Origin: QAMH01 sp964435565
GTDB taxonomy: Bacteria > Actinomycetota > Coriobacteriia > Coriobacteriales > QAMH01
NCBI GenBank assembly: GCA_964435565.1
Contig: CAYSZR010000004.1
Coordinates: forward strand, 1-61,282
DNA: 61,282 nt
Direction: 5' to 3'
How positions within the stretch are numbered: the stretch's first letter is position 1; every line of letters starts with the position of its first letter. Below the pieces are notes generated by a model, which did not search any database, was not told the DNA's origin, and saw only the letters and a list, made by a program, of their open reading frames with translations. Position numbers and translations under genes: made by a program. Shown here piece by piece: positions 1 through 8,666 of the stretch.

Positions 1-26
1 CTAATCTAGCCTCACGGCTCCAACTA

Positions 27-84
27 GTAAATATCAATAATTAAATATTAAAAAGTAATAGATAACCATTTTGATAATGGCACC
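27..84 (+). promoter_or_regulatory. AT-rich upstream region with a short palindrome before the molybdenum enzyme gene
   Basis: Bases 27-62 are almost pure A/T, unlike the surrounding GC-rich coding DNA. They are followed by the inverted repeat CCATT-ttgat-AATGG at 66-80. This is a reasonable place for a promoter and an operator controlling the molybdenum enzyme operon that starts at 158. I see no convincing -35/-10 pair, and the cognate regulator is not in the window. The role is inferred from composition and position only. Confidence 0.3.
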
Positions 85-157
85 TTCCCGCCTGCGGGTA
101 GTCTTTTCGAGACGGAAAACCCATGCGACAGAACTCAAAGAGAGAGGAAGGGCGATA

Positions 158-2854
158 ATGGGAAAAACCGCAGATAAGACAGTCTACAAAACCACGGGCT
201 GGTGCGGGTTTGGCAGCGGCAGCAATGCTGCGGCGGTCGATATCAAAGACGGGCGCATAGCTCGTATTCGTCCCATGGACTTGGAAAAGGAGTACGACAG
301 GGATGAGCTGAATCCTTGGGAGATTACGGTACGGGGCAAGACGCTTACGTGCGGCACGAAAACCTCGCTGCCTCCGCTGGCGATTGCCTACAAAAATCGC
401 GTTTATTCCAAGAACCGCATACCGTATCCGATGAAACGCGTTGATTGGGACCCCAAGGGGAATCGCAACACGCAAAATCGTGGCATATCTGGCTATGAGC
501 GCATCAGCTGGGATGAGGCGACCCAGATTATCGCCGATGAGATCAATCGCTGCATCGATACCTATGGAAATTCGTCCGTTTTTGTTCAGGGCGACGGCCA
601 CGGCGAGACCAAGGTCATGCACGGCGGGCATGGTTGCAATACGCACCTGATGAACCTCATGGGTGGTTTTACGCTGCAGGCACGCCAGCCGGATTCCTGG
701 GAAGGTTGGTATTGGGGCGCCAAGCACATGTGGGGCATGGATCCAGTGGGACAACAGGCGCTGCAGTCCAATGTGCTCATGGATATTTCCGAAAATGCCG
801 ATACCGTGCTCTTTGTAGGCTGCGATCCTGAAACCACGCCGTGGGGCTGGGGTGCTCAGATGGCGAGCCAGATCAGCTATTTCTGGCATGACATCGACAT
901 CAAGCAAATCTATATCTGCCCCGACGTGAATTATGGCGCTGCTGTTCATGCAGACAAGTGGATTCCCGTTCTTCCTAACACGGATGCCGCGCTTTGGCTT
1001 GCCGTAGCATATGTCTGGCTTACCGAGGGCACCTATGATGCCGAATATCTCAAAACCCATGCCGATGGCTTCGATTGGTTTGCCCGCTACGTGCATGGTG
1101 GTGAAGACGGTATTCCCAAAACGCCTAAGTGGGCAGAGTCCAAGTGCGGCGTTGCTTCGCGTCAGATCAAGGCGTTTGCTCGTTACTGGGCCAAGCATAT
1201 CGTTTCGACCGCGCATTGTAATGGCGGTGGCTATATCCGTTCTGTCTTCGCAACAGAGCCTGCGCGTCTTGAGGTCGCGTTGCTCGCGATGCAGGGCGTA
1301 GGCGCTCCCGGCAAGAATATGTTCAAGATGATGGAGTGGGGTCTTTATGGCATGGAGAGCCTCAATCCGATTCCCCATGGCGAATGGGGCACTTTTATGT
1401 GGGCTGGCTTTATTGGCCACGTTGCGGGTACTGATCTGGGCGGGCAATTCATCCCGCAGACGCTCGTTCCCGACGCGATTACGCTGCCCGAAGGCGAGAA
1501 GCTTTCTTGGTACGGTCATGTCGTCGCCGGTCTTCCGCGTGAAGACCAGTTCAATCGTTTCGAGTATCCCAAAGATGGATGCAGTCGCATTCATATGATC
1601 TGGAGTGATACGCCTTGCTGGTCGACTTGCTGGAACGGTGGTCATCGCATGCAGGATGCCCTGCGCGACGAGTCCATCGAGTTCTATCTCGCCGAACAGC
1701 CCTGGATGGAAAATGACACGCTGTTTGCGGATATCGTACTGCCGATTTCAACGAAGTTTGAAGAGGACGATATCCTGACCTCGTCACAATGCGGCATCAA
1801 TGACCTCGTTGTGAACGAAGAGGCTGCCATAGATCCGCTTGGCGAAGCAAAATCCGATGCAGAAGCGGCGCTTGCCATTGCCGAAAAACTCGGCATAGCC
1901 GATGAGCTTATGGAGCACTGGGTCTATCCGCCCATGGCTGCGGCTCAGAACACCGATTCTGCGGGCAATGACGAGGACTTCGTCAATGAAATGGAGATGT
2001 CGACCGAGCATGTTTTTGGAGAGCCGGGCTTTGACTCTCTCAAATTACGTGCCTATACGTTGGGCGGTTGCCAACAGCATCTACCGTATGACGAGTTCTT
2101 GAAAAAGGGCTATCTGCCTATTCGCTTCAAGGATAACTGGCGCGATGATCCCATTGGCATGCGCGCTTTCTATGAGGATCCCGAGAACAATCCCATCGCA
2201 ACTCCGACGGGCAAGATCGAGTTTTATTCCACTGGCATCCACGCTGTGTGGCCCGACGATCCCGAACGCCCCGAAGTTCCGCATTGGATCGAGGAAAGCC
2301 CCAGGCATCATGAGCGCTTGACGAATGACCGCTGCAAGGACTATCCGTTCCTCGTCGTTTCCAATCATCCGCGTTTTCGCGTGCATGCCGAAGGCGACGA
2401 TGCAATCTGGCTGCGTGAAATCAGCATGTGCAAGGTGACTGGCCCTGATGGTTATAAGTACGAACCGGTGTGGATTAATCCCGATGATGCTCGTGAGCGT
2501 GGTATCAAGAACGGCGACATTGTGCGTATCTATAACGAGCGTGGCAGTGTGCTTGGCGGCGCTGTCGTGACCCCGCGCATCATTCGTCATGCCATCAGCC
2601 AAGATCATGGTGCACGCGTCGATAGCATCACAACGGGCACAGGCGGCATGGACCGTGGCGGCGCGAACAACCTCATCTGCCCGGGGGCGACGACTTCGCA
2701 AAACGCACCGGGAGAGGTAACGAACGGTTTTCTTGCCAATATCGAGAAGGTCGATGTATTCGAGCTTGCCCGCAAGCATCCCGAAGCGTTCAGCCGTGAA
2801 TATGACGAAGAGAGCGGTCTTGTGGCGACAGCTCGCGTAGTGAAGGGGGAGTGA
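158..2854 (+). CDS. Molybdopterin oxidoreductase, pyrogallol transhydroxylase / catechol dehydroxylase-like large subunit
   Basis: This 898-residue DMSO-reductase superfamily protein most resembles the large subunit of Pelobacter pyrogallol transhydroxylase (AthL) and the gut Eggerthellaceae catechol dehydroxylases. It would bind bis-MGD molybdenum and act on di- or trihydroxylated aromatics in the cytoplasm, because no Tat signal is visible. As in AthL, the N-terminus lacks the four-cysteine Fe-S motif common in the superfamily. The segment QPDSWEGWYWG (about residues 177-187) supplies a candidate molybdenum-ligating Ser180 with Asp179. QGDGHGE supplies a candidate catalytic His148. From memory of the AthL structure these match Ser175, Asp174 and His144. 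The start at 158 is preceded by GAGAGGAAGG; an upstream in-frame ATG at 71 has no ribosome binding site. The Fe-S subunit gene follows immediately. The substrate cannot be told from sequence. Confidence 0.85.
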   Translation: MGKTADKTVYKTTGWCGFGSGSNAAAVDIKDGRIARIRPMDLEKEYDRDELNPWEITVRGKTLTCGTKTSLPPLAIAYKNRVYSKNRIPYPMKRVDWDPKGNRNTQNRGISGYERISWDEATQIIADEINRCIDTYGNSSVFVQGDGHGETKVMHGGHGCNTHLMNLMGGFTLQARQPDSWEGWYWGAKHMWGMDPVGQQALQSNVLMDISENADTVLFVGCDPETTPWGWGAQMASQISYFWHDIDIKQIYICPDVNYGAAVHADKWIPVLPNTDAALWLAVAYVWLTEGTYDAEYLKTHADGFDWFARYVHGGEDGIPKTPKWAESKCGVASRQIKAFARYWAKHIVSTAHCNGGGYIRSVFATEPARLEVALLAMQGVGAPGKNMFKMMEWGLYGMESLNPIPHGEWGTFMWAGFIGHVAGTDLGGQFIPQTLVPDAITLPEGEKLSWYGHVVAGLPREDQFNRFEYPKDGCSRIHMIWSDTPCWSTCWNGGHRMQDALRDESIEFYLAEQPWMENDTLFADIVLPISTKFEEDDILTSSQCGINDLVVNEEAAIDPLGEAKSDAEAALAIAEKLGIADELMEHWVYPPMAAAQNTDSAGNDEDFVNEMEMSTEHVFGEPGFDSLKLRAYTLGGCQQHLPYDEFLKKGYLPIRFKDNWRDDPIGMRAFYEDPENNPIATPTGKIEFYSTGIHAVWPDDPERPEVPHWIEESPRHHERLTNDRCKDYPFLVVSNHPRFRVHAEGDDAIWLREISMCKVTGPDGYKYEPVWINPDDARERGIKNGDIVRIYNERGSVLGGAVVTPRIIRHAISQDHGARVDSITTGTGGMDRGGANNLICPGATTSQNAPGEVTNGFLANIEKVDVFELARKHPEAFSREYDEESGLVATARVVKGE

Positions 2855-2856
2855 CC

Positions 2857-3696
2857 ATGGGCAAGAAGGTATTTCTGATCGATGTCGATTATTGCAACGG
2901 CTGTCATAACTGCCAGGTTGCATGCAAGGATGAACATTGCGGCGCCTCGTGGCTTCCGTATGCACAAGTTCAGCCAATGACCGGTCAGTTCTGGTGCAAG
3001 GTGGAAGAAAAGGTGCGCGGCAGCGTGCCGAAGGTCAAGATATCCTACATTCCGCATATGGATGCCCAAGACGATGCTGTTGCGACAATGGCGGGCGATT
3101 GCCTTATGCCGCGTGAAGATGGCCTCGTGGTTATCGATCCGGCCAAGGCGAGCGGACGCAAGGATCTTGCCGATCTTGAGGGCGTTTTTTGGAATGCAGG
3201 ACTCGAAATCCCGCAAGGTTGTACGGGTTGCGCACATCTGCTCGACGATGGTTGGACCGTACCCAGGTGCGTAGATGCTTGCGCAACAGGTGCGCTGAAA
3301 TTCGGCGATGAGGAAGAATTTGCCGACCAGCTCAAGGATGCAACGCGCCTTACGCCGGGGAGCCATGTTTACTATCTTAATTATCCCAAACGCTTCATCG
3401 CAGGTGAAATCTATGACGAAGATGAGGACGAAGTTCTCATCGGGTTCTCTGTTGAGCTGCTGCGTGAAGGCTCGGTCGTTGCCACCACTGAATCGGACGA
3501 GTTTGGCGACTGGTGGTTCAAGCAGGTCGAAGCAGGTCGATATCAGGTCCGTTTTGTGACACCAGAGGGTTACTACGAGCGCACCATCGACGTAGACGCG
3601 ACTGATGAAGATGTGAACATCGGTTCGATTCCACTGTACAAACAGATCGCACTTGATTCCTATTCGCTCGACGATAAGATTGCAGCGGATAAATAG
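2857..3696 (+). CDS. Transhydroxylase-type iron-sulfur subunit with C-terminal beta-sandwich domain
   Basis: This 279-residue electron-transfer partner of the preceding molybdenum subunit is similar to AthS. Ferredoxin-like motifs occupy the first 145 residues: C13-x2-C-x2-C-x3-C23, then C28, C47, C82, and C122-x2-C-x12-C-x3-C142. Only 11 cysteines are present, one short of three fully cysteine-ligated [4Fe-4S] clusters. Residues 175-265 (from IAGEIYDEDEDE onward) look like a CnaB/carboxypeptidase-regulatory-like beta-sandwich; the Pelobacter small subunit also has a C-terminal beta domain. The ATG at 2857 sits six bases after AGGGGGAG. A GTG at 2851 overlaps the upstream stop but lacks that spacing. 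The genes are 2 bp apart and almost certainly co-transcribed. The subunit is probably cytoplasmic with its partner. Confidence 0.85.
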   Translation: MGKKVFLIDVDYCNGCHNCQVACKDEHCGASWLPYAQVQPMTGQFWCKVEEKVRGSVPKVKISYIPHMDAQDDAVATMAGDCLMPREDGLVVIDPAKASGRKDLADLEGVFWNAGLEIPQGCTGCAHLLDDGWTVPRCVDACATGALKFGDEEEFADQLKDATRLTPGSHVYYLNYPKRFIAGEIYDEDEDEVLIGFSVELLREGSVVATTESDEFGDWWFKQVEAGRYQVRFVTPEGYYERTIDVDATDEDVNIGSIPLYKQIALDSYSLDDKIAADK

Positions 3697-3879
3697 GACG
3701 TGAATTAACTCAAGGGGGCGGCTGCCCAGACACCGGCTGCTCCTTTGGGTATGTTCAATCGAAATGACCGTGTTTACGCCATGAACAGGCTGTTGAAACC
3801 GCGTCAAGGCGTGTTACCTAACCTTTCTTTCGATATACAGCCACAGACCAGCAAGATGTATGAGAAAAGGGAGATTGTC

Positions 3880-4410
3880 ATGCCATTGTACAAAGGTCCT
3901 GCAGGCTATGGACGCATAATGAACTTTGTGATGAATCTGCTCATCACCATATGCTTCGTTATCATGAATTTATGGATTGCGCAGTCCTATGAACCGAATG
4001 CGCCGATTTTCACGCCGATTAATTTCATGCTCAATCTTGTTACAGGTTTTGGCGTTGCCTATACCGTCGGCGATACGTTGCCGCTTGTGAATCTTGGCAA
4101 TAAGGCTGCCGCGCATTTTAAGAACAGGGTTGCTTCAACGCTTGTCAGCACGGCAGTCATGGCGTTTTTGTTCGCTACGATACTGAGTCTCGTCTTGGGT
4201 TGGGTCAATAATTTCTTAAGATTGGGCGCAATCGGAACATTCTTTGCTTGGCTGAGCGGCTATCCCCTCACGCTGCTCGTTGCGTTCGTCGTCGTGCTCG
4301 CCGCTGTTCCCGTAGGTTCAGCGATAGCGCGTTCCATCAGCGGCTTCGATCCGCGTCAGATGCATGATGCGCCGGAGTTTACTGGTGAACGAAGCCAGGC
4401 CGCTCACTAG
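3880..4410 (+). CDS. Small multi-pass membrane protein of unknown function downstream of the molybdenum enzyme
   Basis: This 176-residue hydrophobic protein has about four predicted membrane helices: around residues 12-32 (MNFVMNLLITICFVIMNLWI), 45-65, 88-112 and 122-150. It ends in a short hydrophilic tail. I do not recognise the family. It does not resemble the NrfD-type membrane anchor seen with some DMSO reductases. The start at 3880 follows AAAAGGGAG, while an upstream in-frame ATG at 3745 has no ribosome binding site. It lies 183 bp after the Fe-S subunit and before a strong terminator, so it may be the last gene of that operon. A role in substrate uptake or as a membrane partner is possible but is inference from position only. 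Confidence 0.7.
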   Translation: MPLYKGPAGYGRIMNFVMNLLITICFVIMNLWIAQSYEPNAPIFTPINFMLNLVTGFGVAYTVGDTLPLVNLGNKAAAHFKNRVASTLVSTAVMAFLFATILSLVLGWVNNFLRLGAIGTFFAWLSGYPLTLLVAFVVVLAAVPVGSAIARSISGFDPRQMHDAPEFTGERSQAAH

Positions 4411-4446
4411 ATGACGGCATCGGGGCGTGCGTAGACCCCGAGGTGG

Positions 4447-4500
4447 ATAACAGGGCGTGGAGATGGTGTCTCGAATGCCATCTTCGCGCCCTGTCCGCTA
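4447..4500. terminator. Bidirectional terminator between convergent genes
   Basis: A long stem pairs ACAGGGCG-tgg-AGATGG (from about 4450) with CCATCT-tcg-CGCCCTGT (to about 4494), with an outer GATA/TATC pairing. It sits between the membrane protein stop at 4410 and the AEC transporter stop at 4512. A T-rich run (ATTTTTAG) follows on the plus strand. Position and structure fit termination in both directions. Confidence 0.75.
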
Positions 4501-4511
4501 TCAGTGCATTT

Positions 4512-5450
4512 TTAGATATACCCCGCTATCGAGAGTCCGAAAATCCACGCAAACATGGTGAGCACGCTTAAACTAGTGCCCACTACGACGATCTGACCGG
4601 CGAGTTCGGCATCGCCTTGCATTTCTCGCGCCATCGGATAGCTGCTTATCGCAGTTGGGCTTGCAGACATAGCGAGCAAAGTGCCAAGCTCGACTCCCTG
4701 ATATCCCATGGTGATGCCTATGCACACGAAAAGCGCCGGCAAGATGCAGAGTTTGGCGACAAGGGTCGCCGTAAGCGCGCCAAGGTTTCCCCGCACGCGC
4801 GAAAACTGGAAAGTCCCGCCGATGACGATGATGGCGAGCGGCGTGGCGATGGCCCCGATATCGGAGATGATGGTCTGTGCGATTTCCGGAAGCGTAATTT
4901 TTGCAAGCAGGAAGACGAATGCGAGCGCTGTTGCATCGATCAGGGGATTGGTAAGAATTGCGCGTATGACTTCACCGAAATCGACGCGGCCTCCACGGTT
5001 GAGTTCAAGCGCGAAAACGGCAAAGACGTTATAGAGCGGTACGACGAACGCGATAAGCACGGCTGTGACGCCGATGTGCTCTGCGCCGAAGAGCGATGTC
5101 GCGATCGGAATGCCGAAGATAACGTAATTCGTGCGGCACATTCCCTGAATCATCACTCCGCGGCGCGCGGGTTCGTGCACGGTTTTCCATATTACGAGCG
5201 CGGCAACGCCCCAAGAGCTGCAGACAAGGCAGATTGACAGCAAGAGTAAGCGCGGTTGGAAGGCAGCGGAAAAATCGGAGGCGTATACCGATGAGAAAAG
5301 CATGGCCGGTAGAAATATCTTGAAGACGAGCTTGTTGACCTGGTTGAAGAAATCGACCGAGCAGACTTTGGCGATGCGCAGTGCATATCCAATCGCCATC
5401 AGGACGAAAAGCGGTGCAACTGCCCCGAATGCCAATTCGAACGCCTGCAT
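4512..5450 (-). CDS. AEC (auxin efflux carrier) family permease
   Basis: This 312-residue integral membrane protein has the spacing of hydrophobic helices typical of the AEC/BART family (about ten helices). It carries the family-like segment RTNYVIFGIPIATSLFG near the middle and the late segment YPMAREMQGDAELAGQIVVV. Bacterial members usually export or import small carboxylates such as malate, malonate or lactate. The start at 5450 (MQAFELAFGA) follows GGGGGCGGCT; a longer in-frame reading begins with residues unlike a transporter N-terminus. It is transcribed on its own after the terminator at 5525-5564. Lying between the molybdenum enzyme and the URO-D protein, it could move an aromatic acid or product, but the substrate is unknown. 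Confidence 0.85.
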   Translation of the reverse strand: MQAFELAFGAVAPLFVLMAIGYALRIAKVCSVDFFNQVNKLVFKIFLPAMLFSSVYASDFSAAFQPRLLLLSICLVCSSWGVAALVIWKTVHEPARRGVMIQGMCRTNYVIFGIPIATSLFGAEHIGVTAVLIAFVVPLYNVFAVFALELNRGGRVDFGEVIRAILTNPLIDATALAFVFLLAKITLPEIAQTIISDIGAIATPLAIIVIGGTFQFSRVRGNLGALTATLVAKLCILPALFVCIGITMGYQGVELGTLLAMSASPTAISSYPMAREMQGDAELAGQIVVVGTSLSVLTMFAWIFGLSIAGYI

Positions 5451-5524
5451 AGCCGCCCCCGTTTTCTGCTCTGTCGATAGGCGCCCATGGTACACCCTGT
5501 ACATGTCGCGCGTGTTTCTTGTAG

Positions 5525-5564
5525 CAAAAACGGGCCAAGGGGATTGATTCCCTTGGCCCGTTTC
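5525..5564 (-). terminator. Rho-independent terminator of the URO-D gene
   Basis: The near-perfect stem CGGGCCAAGGG / CCCTTGGCCCG at 5531-5560 is followed on the minus strand by a run of T (plus-strand AAAAA at 5526-5530). It lies about 30 bp after the stop of the URO-D gene and upstream of the AEC permease. It should separate these two minus-strand genes. Confidence 0.85.
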
Positions 5565-5594
5565 CATTGGAAAGGGGGTATCGAGACTTGATGC

Positions 5595-6845
5595 CTATTT
5601 GTCGTAACTATGAATCGTCTCGAACATCGCCTCGAGATTTTCGCGCTTGGCATTATCGATGCAGCCATCGAAATCGAAGATGTAGCCGCCGCCTGGAGCC
5701 ATGGTCTCGATGAGCTCTTTGGCTTCATCGATGGTTTCTTGGACGGTCCCGAATTCGAGCGTCGTCATGCGCATATTGCCTGAAATGCAGGCGACGTCAC
5801 CAAGGACTTCCTTTGCGCGCTTCATGTCGGCCTTTTCGAAGTGAACGATGCACTTTCCCTTGGGCAGGTCAGCAAGCTGATCGATGCGCGTGTTGTATTT
5901 GCCTTCGGTGTAGACGATCGGCGTGACGCCCATGTCGATAAGTGCAACCAGACATTTCTTGAGCGGTTTCCAATAGATCTCGGCATACTGCTCCGCGCTC
6001 ATGAAGCCATCCATTCCCTTGTGCAGCGGGAAGAAAACACGTTTGACCGGGAAAGGCGCATTCTCGAAATACTTCCAGCCGGCAATCTGGATATCGGCGA
6101 GGCGGTCGCAGAATTCTGCCATCTCTTCGGGATAGTCAAGCTGGTCGGTGAGCGTGGCAAGCGTTCCGCGATAATAGTCGCCGATAATGTCGAAAGGCGC
6201 TTCGCCAACGCCGTTGTACATGGGTGGGAAACCAAGGCTTTGAAGATTGCCAAGGATCTTTGCCGTCGCAGCGCCCGCTTTCTTGTCTTCTTCGCCGATC
6301 TGCTGAAGGATTTTGCCCGCTTCGATGACTTCGTCTGAATACAGTGATTTGGTGATTGAGGTGCTCAGCACGATAGAGGGCACGAAGTTAATGTTTGCAA
6401 GTCCTTTGAGCGCGGGGAATGCACGTGGAAGGTATTTGCGGAGCATAAAACCCGTAAAATCATTGAGTACTTCCGGGTATTCCTCTTCGCCCATGAACTC
6501 TTTTTCTATGACCTGGTATGTGGAGAAATCAGGTACGCCGGTACCGGGACGGCCGGGCCAGTCAATCATCTGGGATTGGGCGATTTCATTTGCACGGCCA
6601 CTTGAGCAATTACCATGCGTGGTCGCATCGGGTTCGAATTCGGTATAGAAATCGAAAAGCGCTTGACCTGCCTTGTCATAGTTATACATCAGGTCCTTGT
6701 AACTCGATCCCTCAAGACGGAAAGGCGCAGCGCCCCACATGGGGCAGATGGGAATGCGTTTGGGCTCACGCAAGGCGATTGCATCGTTCACAATGTCGAT
6801 GCGCTCTTGGAATTTTGCCTGTGCAGCCGTTTTTTGGTCACCCAT
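5595..6845 (-). CDS. URO-D superfamily protein (MtaA-like methyltransferase family) with altered zinc motif
   Basis: This 416-residue protein is of the uroporphyrinogen decarboxylase superfamily. Anaerobic members act mostly as corrinoid:cofactor methyltransferases in demethylation pathways rather than in heme synthesis. Family-like segments are RIPICPMWGAAPFRLEG near the N-terminus and GDVACISGNM near residue 352. In MtaA the zinc is held by H-x-C and a later Cys. Here the H-x-C site reads Y312-T-E-G-K, so both ligands are absent, while C353 is kept and a nearby H335 could substitute. The start at 6845 follows AAGGATG. An in-frame extension to 6926 has no start signal. It is divergent from a PucR-type regulator, its likely controller, and ends at its own terminator. 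Methyl donor and acceptor are unknown. Confidence 0.8.
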   Translation of the reverse strand: MGDQKTAAQAKFQERIDIVNDAIALREPKRIPICPMWGAAPFRLEGSSYKDLMYNYDKAGQALFDFYTEFEPDATTHGNCSSGRANEIAQSQMIDWPGRPGTGVPDFSTYQVIEKEFMGEEEYPEVLNDFTGFMLRKYLPRAFPALKGLANINFVPSIVLSTSITKSLYSDEVIEAGKILQQIGEEDKKAGAATAKILGNLQSLGFPPMYNGVGEAPFDIIGDYYRGTLATLTDQLDYPEEMAEFCDRLADIQIAGWKYFENAPFPVKRVFFPLHKGMDGFMSAEQYAEIYWKPLKKCLVALIDMGVTPIVYTEGKYNTRIDQLADLPKGKCIVHFEKADMKRAKEVLGDVACISGNMRMTTLEFGTVQETIDEAKELIETMAPGGGYIFDFDGCIDNAKRENLEAMFETIHSYDK

Positions 6846-7031
6846 GATGTCATCCTTTCGTCGAATCTGTTGAAAAAATCCTATAAACCAATAATAGTCT
6901 GTTGATATAAAGCAAAATAGCTTCATATAGCTCGGAAAAATCTATATCATTAGTACAAAATGTATGAATAGTTTATAGTTCATTACCAACTGCATCTGTT
7001 ATTTATCGTCAAGACTGCTGCGGGAGACGTC
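6846..7031. promoter_or_regulatory. Divergent promoter region between the URO-D gene and the PucR-type regulator
   Basis: This 186 bp gap is strongly AT-rich compared with the flanking genes and must hold the promoters of both divergent genes. Visible dyads are TGAA-tagtttatag-TTCA (about 6965-6982) and ATATAAAGC-aaaat-AGCTTcATAT (about 6904-6927). Either could be an operator for the neighbouring PucR-type regulator. The binding role is inference. Confidence 0.45.
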
Positions 7032-8588
7032 GTGAACTTGAATTTGCACATTGTTGCGGCTGATTTGGAACGCTATATAAAGCACGTTCGCTTGGCCTCG
7101 AAACCCGAGCATCTGCCATGTTCCTCGCTCCGTCCGTACGAACATGATGCCGTGTTCTTCGAAGGCTATATCTATGTTGTGGAGTCTGCGCATTTGCCGC
7201 AGCATCCGCGCTTCGTGGGAATGCCATCGATCATATGCATAGGCGAGCCACCTGCTGTGTTTCTCGATGCTCCTATCGATCTGATAGTTGCCAAAGAAGG
7301 CACCTCGCCCGATGCGCTCGCCGGCGCGCTTGCCGAATTATTCGATCGCTACTCGCGTTGGGAATCGAGGCTGCGTGGAATCGTTGATGAAGGAAAGCCC
7401 ATCGAGGAGCTCGGCAGCATCTCGCAACCGGTATTCGATAATTCGCTGTATTGCCAGGCATCGGGATTCGCATGTGTTTTTCTGTGCCTTGGCAACCTCG
7501 AAAAGGCGCGGCCCGAGCTTCGCGAGTGGATGCTCGAGGTTTTTGCCGGCAAGCATAGAATAGCTTCAGGCGAGTATCTGCCGTTTGATGCCATTGACCG
7601 TCTCTTAGCTGATCCAAACTATATCGCCGCGAGTAATGCCGAAGGCCCTACGATATATCACCATCCCATAAGCCCCGGTGAAACGTACTTTATCAATATC
7701 GGCCCTGCGGGAGCCCATGTCGCCCGGGTATGCGTTTACGAGGTCTATCATGCACTGACTTCTCGCGACATGGCCCTGCTGTGCGTTCTCGCGCGGTATA
7801 TCGAGCTCTCCTTGCGAAGCCTCAACCCGGGTAGTTATGACAATCCGACAATGCTCGAGCAGGTGACGAGCGCGATGCTCGCTCGCAATCCGGTTTCTGA
7901 CGAGGAAGTGCATCGCGCGCTGGCAGATATTCCCTGGCGCGTGGGTGATCGTTATTTCTGCATGGTTCTCGAATCGATGAGCGCAGATCAGAGCTGGCAG
8001 ACGCTGCAGACTATCGCGCATGCGCTTGAGGCAGATCTCCCGGGTAATTTTCACTGTATCTATGATGGGCGTCTGGTCTATGTCTTTAATCTGAGTGCAT
8101 GCGGGCAGGATGAGGATCAGGTGCTCAAATATGTCGAACCAGCATTTCGCGATGCGATGTTGCGTGCGGGGTCGAGCGAGCCGTTTTCTGATTTCAATGA
8201 CCTGTTCTATTATCATTGGCAGGCGCAGACGGCGTGCGATATCGGTCGTCAGCTGCATCCGAGCTTTTGGTACTACCGGTATCGGGACTGCAATTGCGCT
8301 GCTATGCTCCAACGGGTGCAAGGTGATTTTCCGGCCGAAGTCTTCGTGCCGCGGGGTTTGCGCATGCTCATGGCCTACGATGCTGAACATGACAGCGAGC
8401 TTGTATCCACACTGCGAGCCTTCCTTGCTGTTAACTGCAGTGTCGTTGAAACCGCTCGTGCAACGTTTGTCTCGCGTTCGACCTGCATCTACCGGCTTAA
8501 GCGCATCAATGAGGTTGGCAGGATGAATCTGGAGGACTCCCAGGTGCGTCTTGAACTCGACATTGCATTTGCACTCTTATCTCTCTGA
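7032..8588 (+). CDS. PucR-type helix-turn-helix transcriptional regulator
   Basis: This 518-residue soluble regulator has a long N-terminal sensory region without transmembrane segments. Its C-terminal PucR/CdaR-type helix-turn-helix (about residues 455-518) includes the FLAVNCSVVETARATFVSRS helix pair and then IYRLKRINEVGRMNLED. Such regulators usually control a neighbouring catabolic gene in response to its substrate. I take the GTG at 7032 as start because GGGAG lies just upstream. It is divergent from the URO-D gene and 78 bp upstream of the ferredoxin-tailed aldo/keto reductase, so either could be a target. A second regulator with the same plan lies at 42306-43865 beside another URO-D gene, suggesting a recurring regulator/methyltransferase module. 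Confidence 0.8.
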   Translation: MNLNLHIVAADLERYIKHVRLASKPEHLPCSSLRPYEHDAVFFEGYIYVVESAHLPQHPRFVGMPSIICIGEPPAVFLDAPIDLIVAKEGTSPDALAGALAELFDRYSRWESRLRGIVDEGKPIEELGSISQPVFDNSLYCQASGFACVFLCLGNLEKARPELREWMLEVFAGKHRIASGEYLPFDAIDRLLADPNYIAASNAEGPTIYHHPISPGETYFINIGPAGAHVARVCVYEVYHALTSRDMALLCVLARYIELSLRSLNPGSYDNPTMLEQVTSAMLARNPVSDEEVHRALADIPWRVGDRYFCMVLESMSADQSWQTLQTIAHALEADLPGNFHCIYDGRLVYVFNLSACGQDEDQVLKYVEPAFRDAMLRAGSSEPFSDFNDLFYYHWQAQTACDIGRQLHPSFWYYRYRDCNCAAMLQRVQGDFPAEVFVPRGLRMLMAYDAEHDSELVSTLRAFLAVNCSVVETARATFVSRSTCIYRLKRINEVGRMNLEDSQVRLELDIAFALLSL

Positions 8589-8666
8589 TGCGCGTCAGAA
8601 TCGTGCCCTGTATACTTGCACCACGCGTTTTCTTATGGATAGGGCGATTCTGGCGAAGGGGCTGTT

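Noticed and set aside
41..1645. Long open frame on the minus strand opposite the molybdenum enzyme gene
   Set aside because: It is an antisense shadow of a clearly recognisable gene, has no ribosome binding site and resembles no protein family.
3715..3750. GC-rich stretch after the Fe-S subunit as a terminator
   Set aside because: The repeated GGCTGC units are direct repeats and do not form a stable hairpin.
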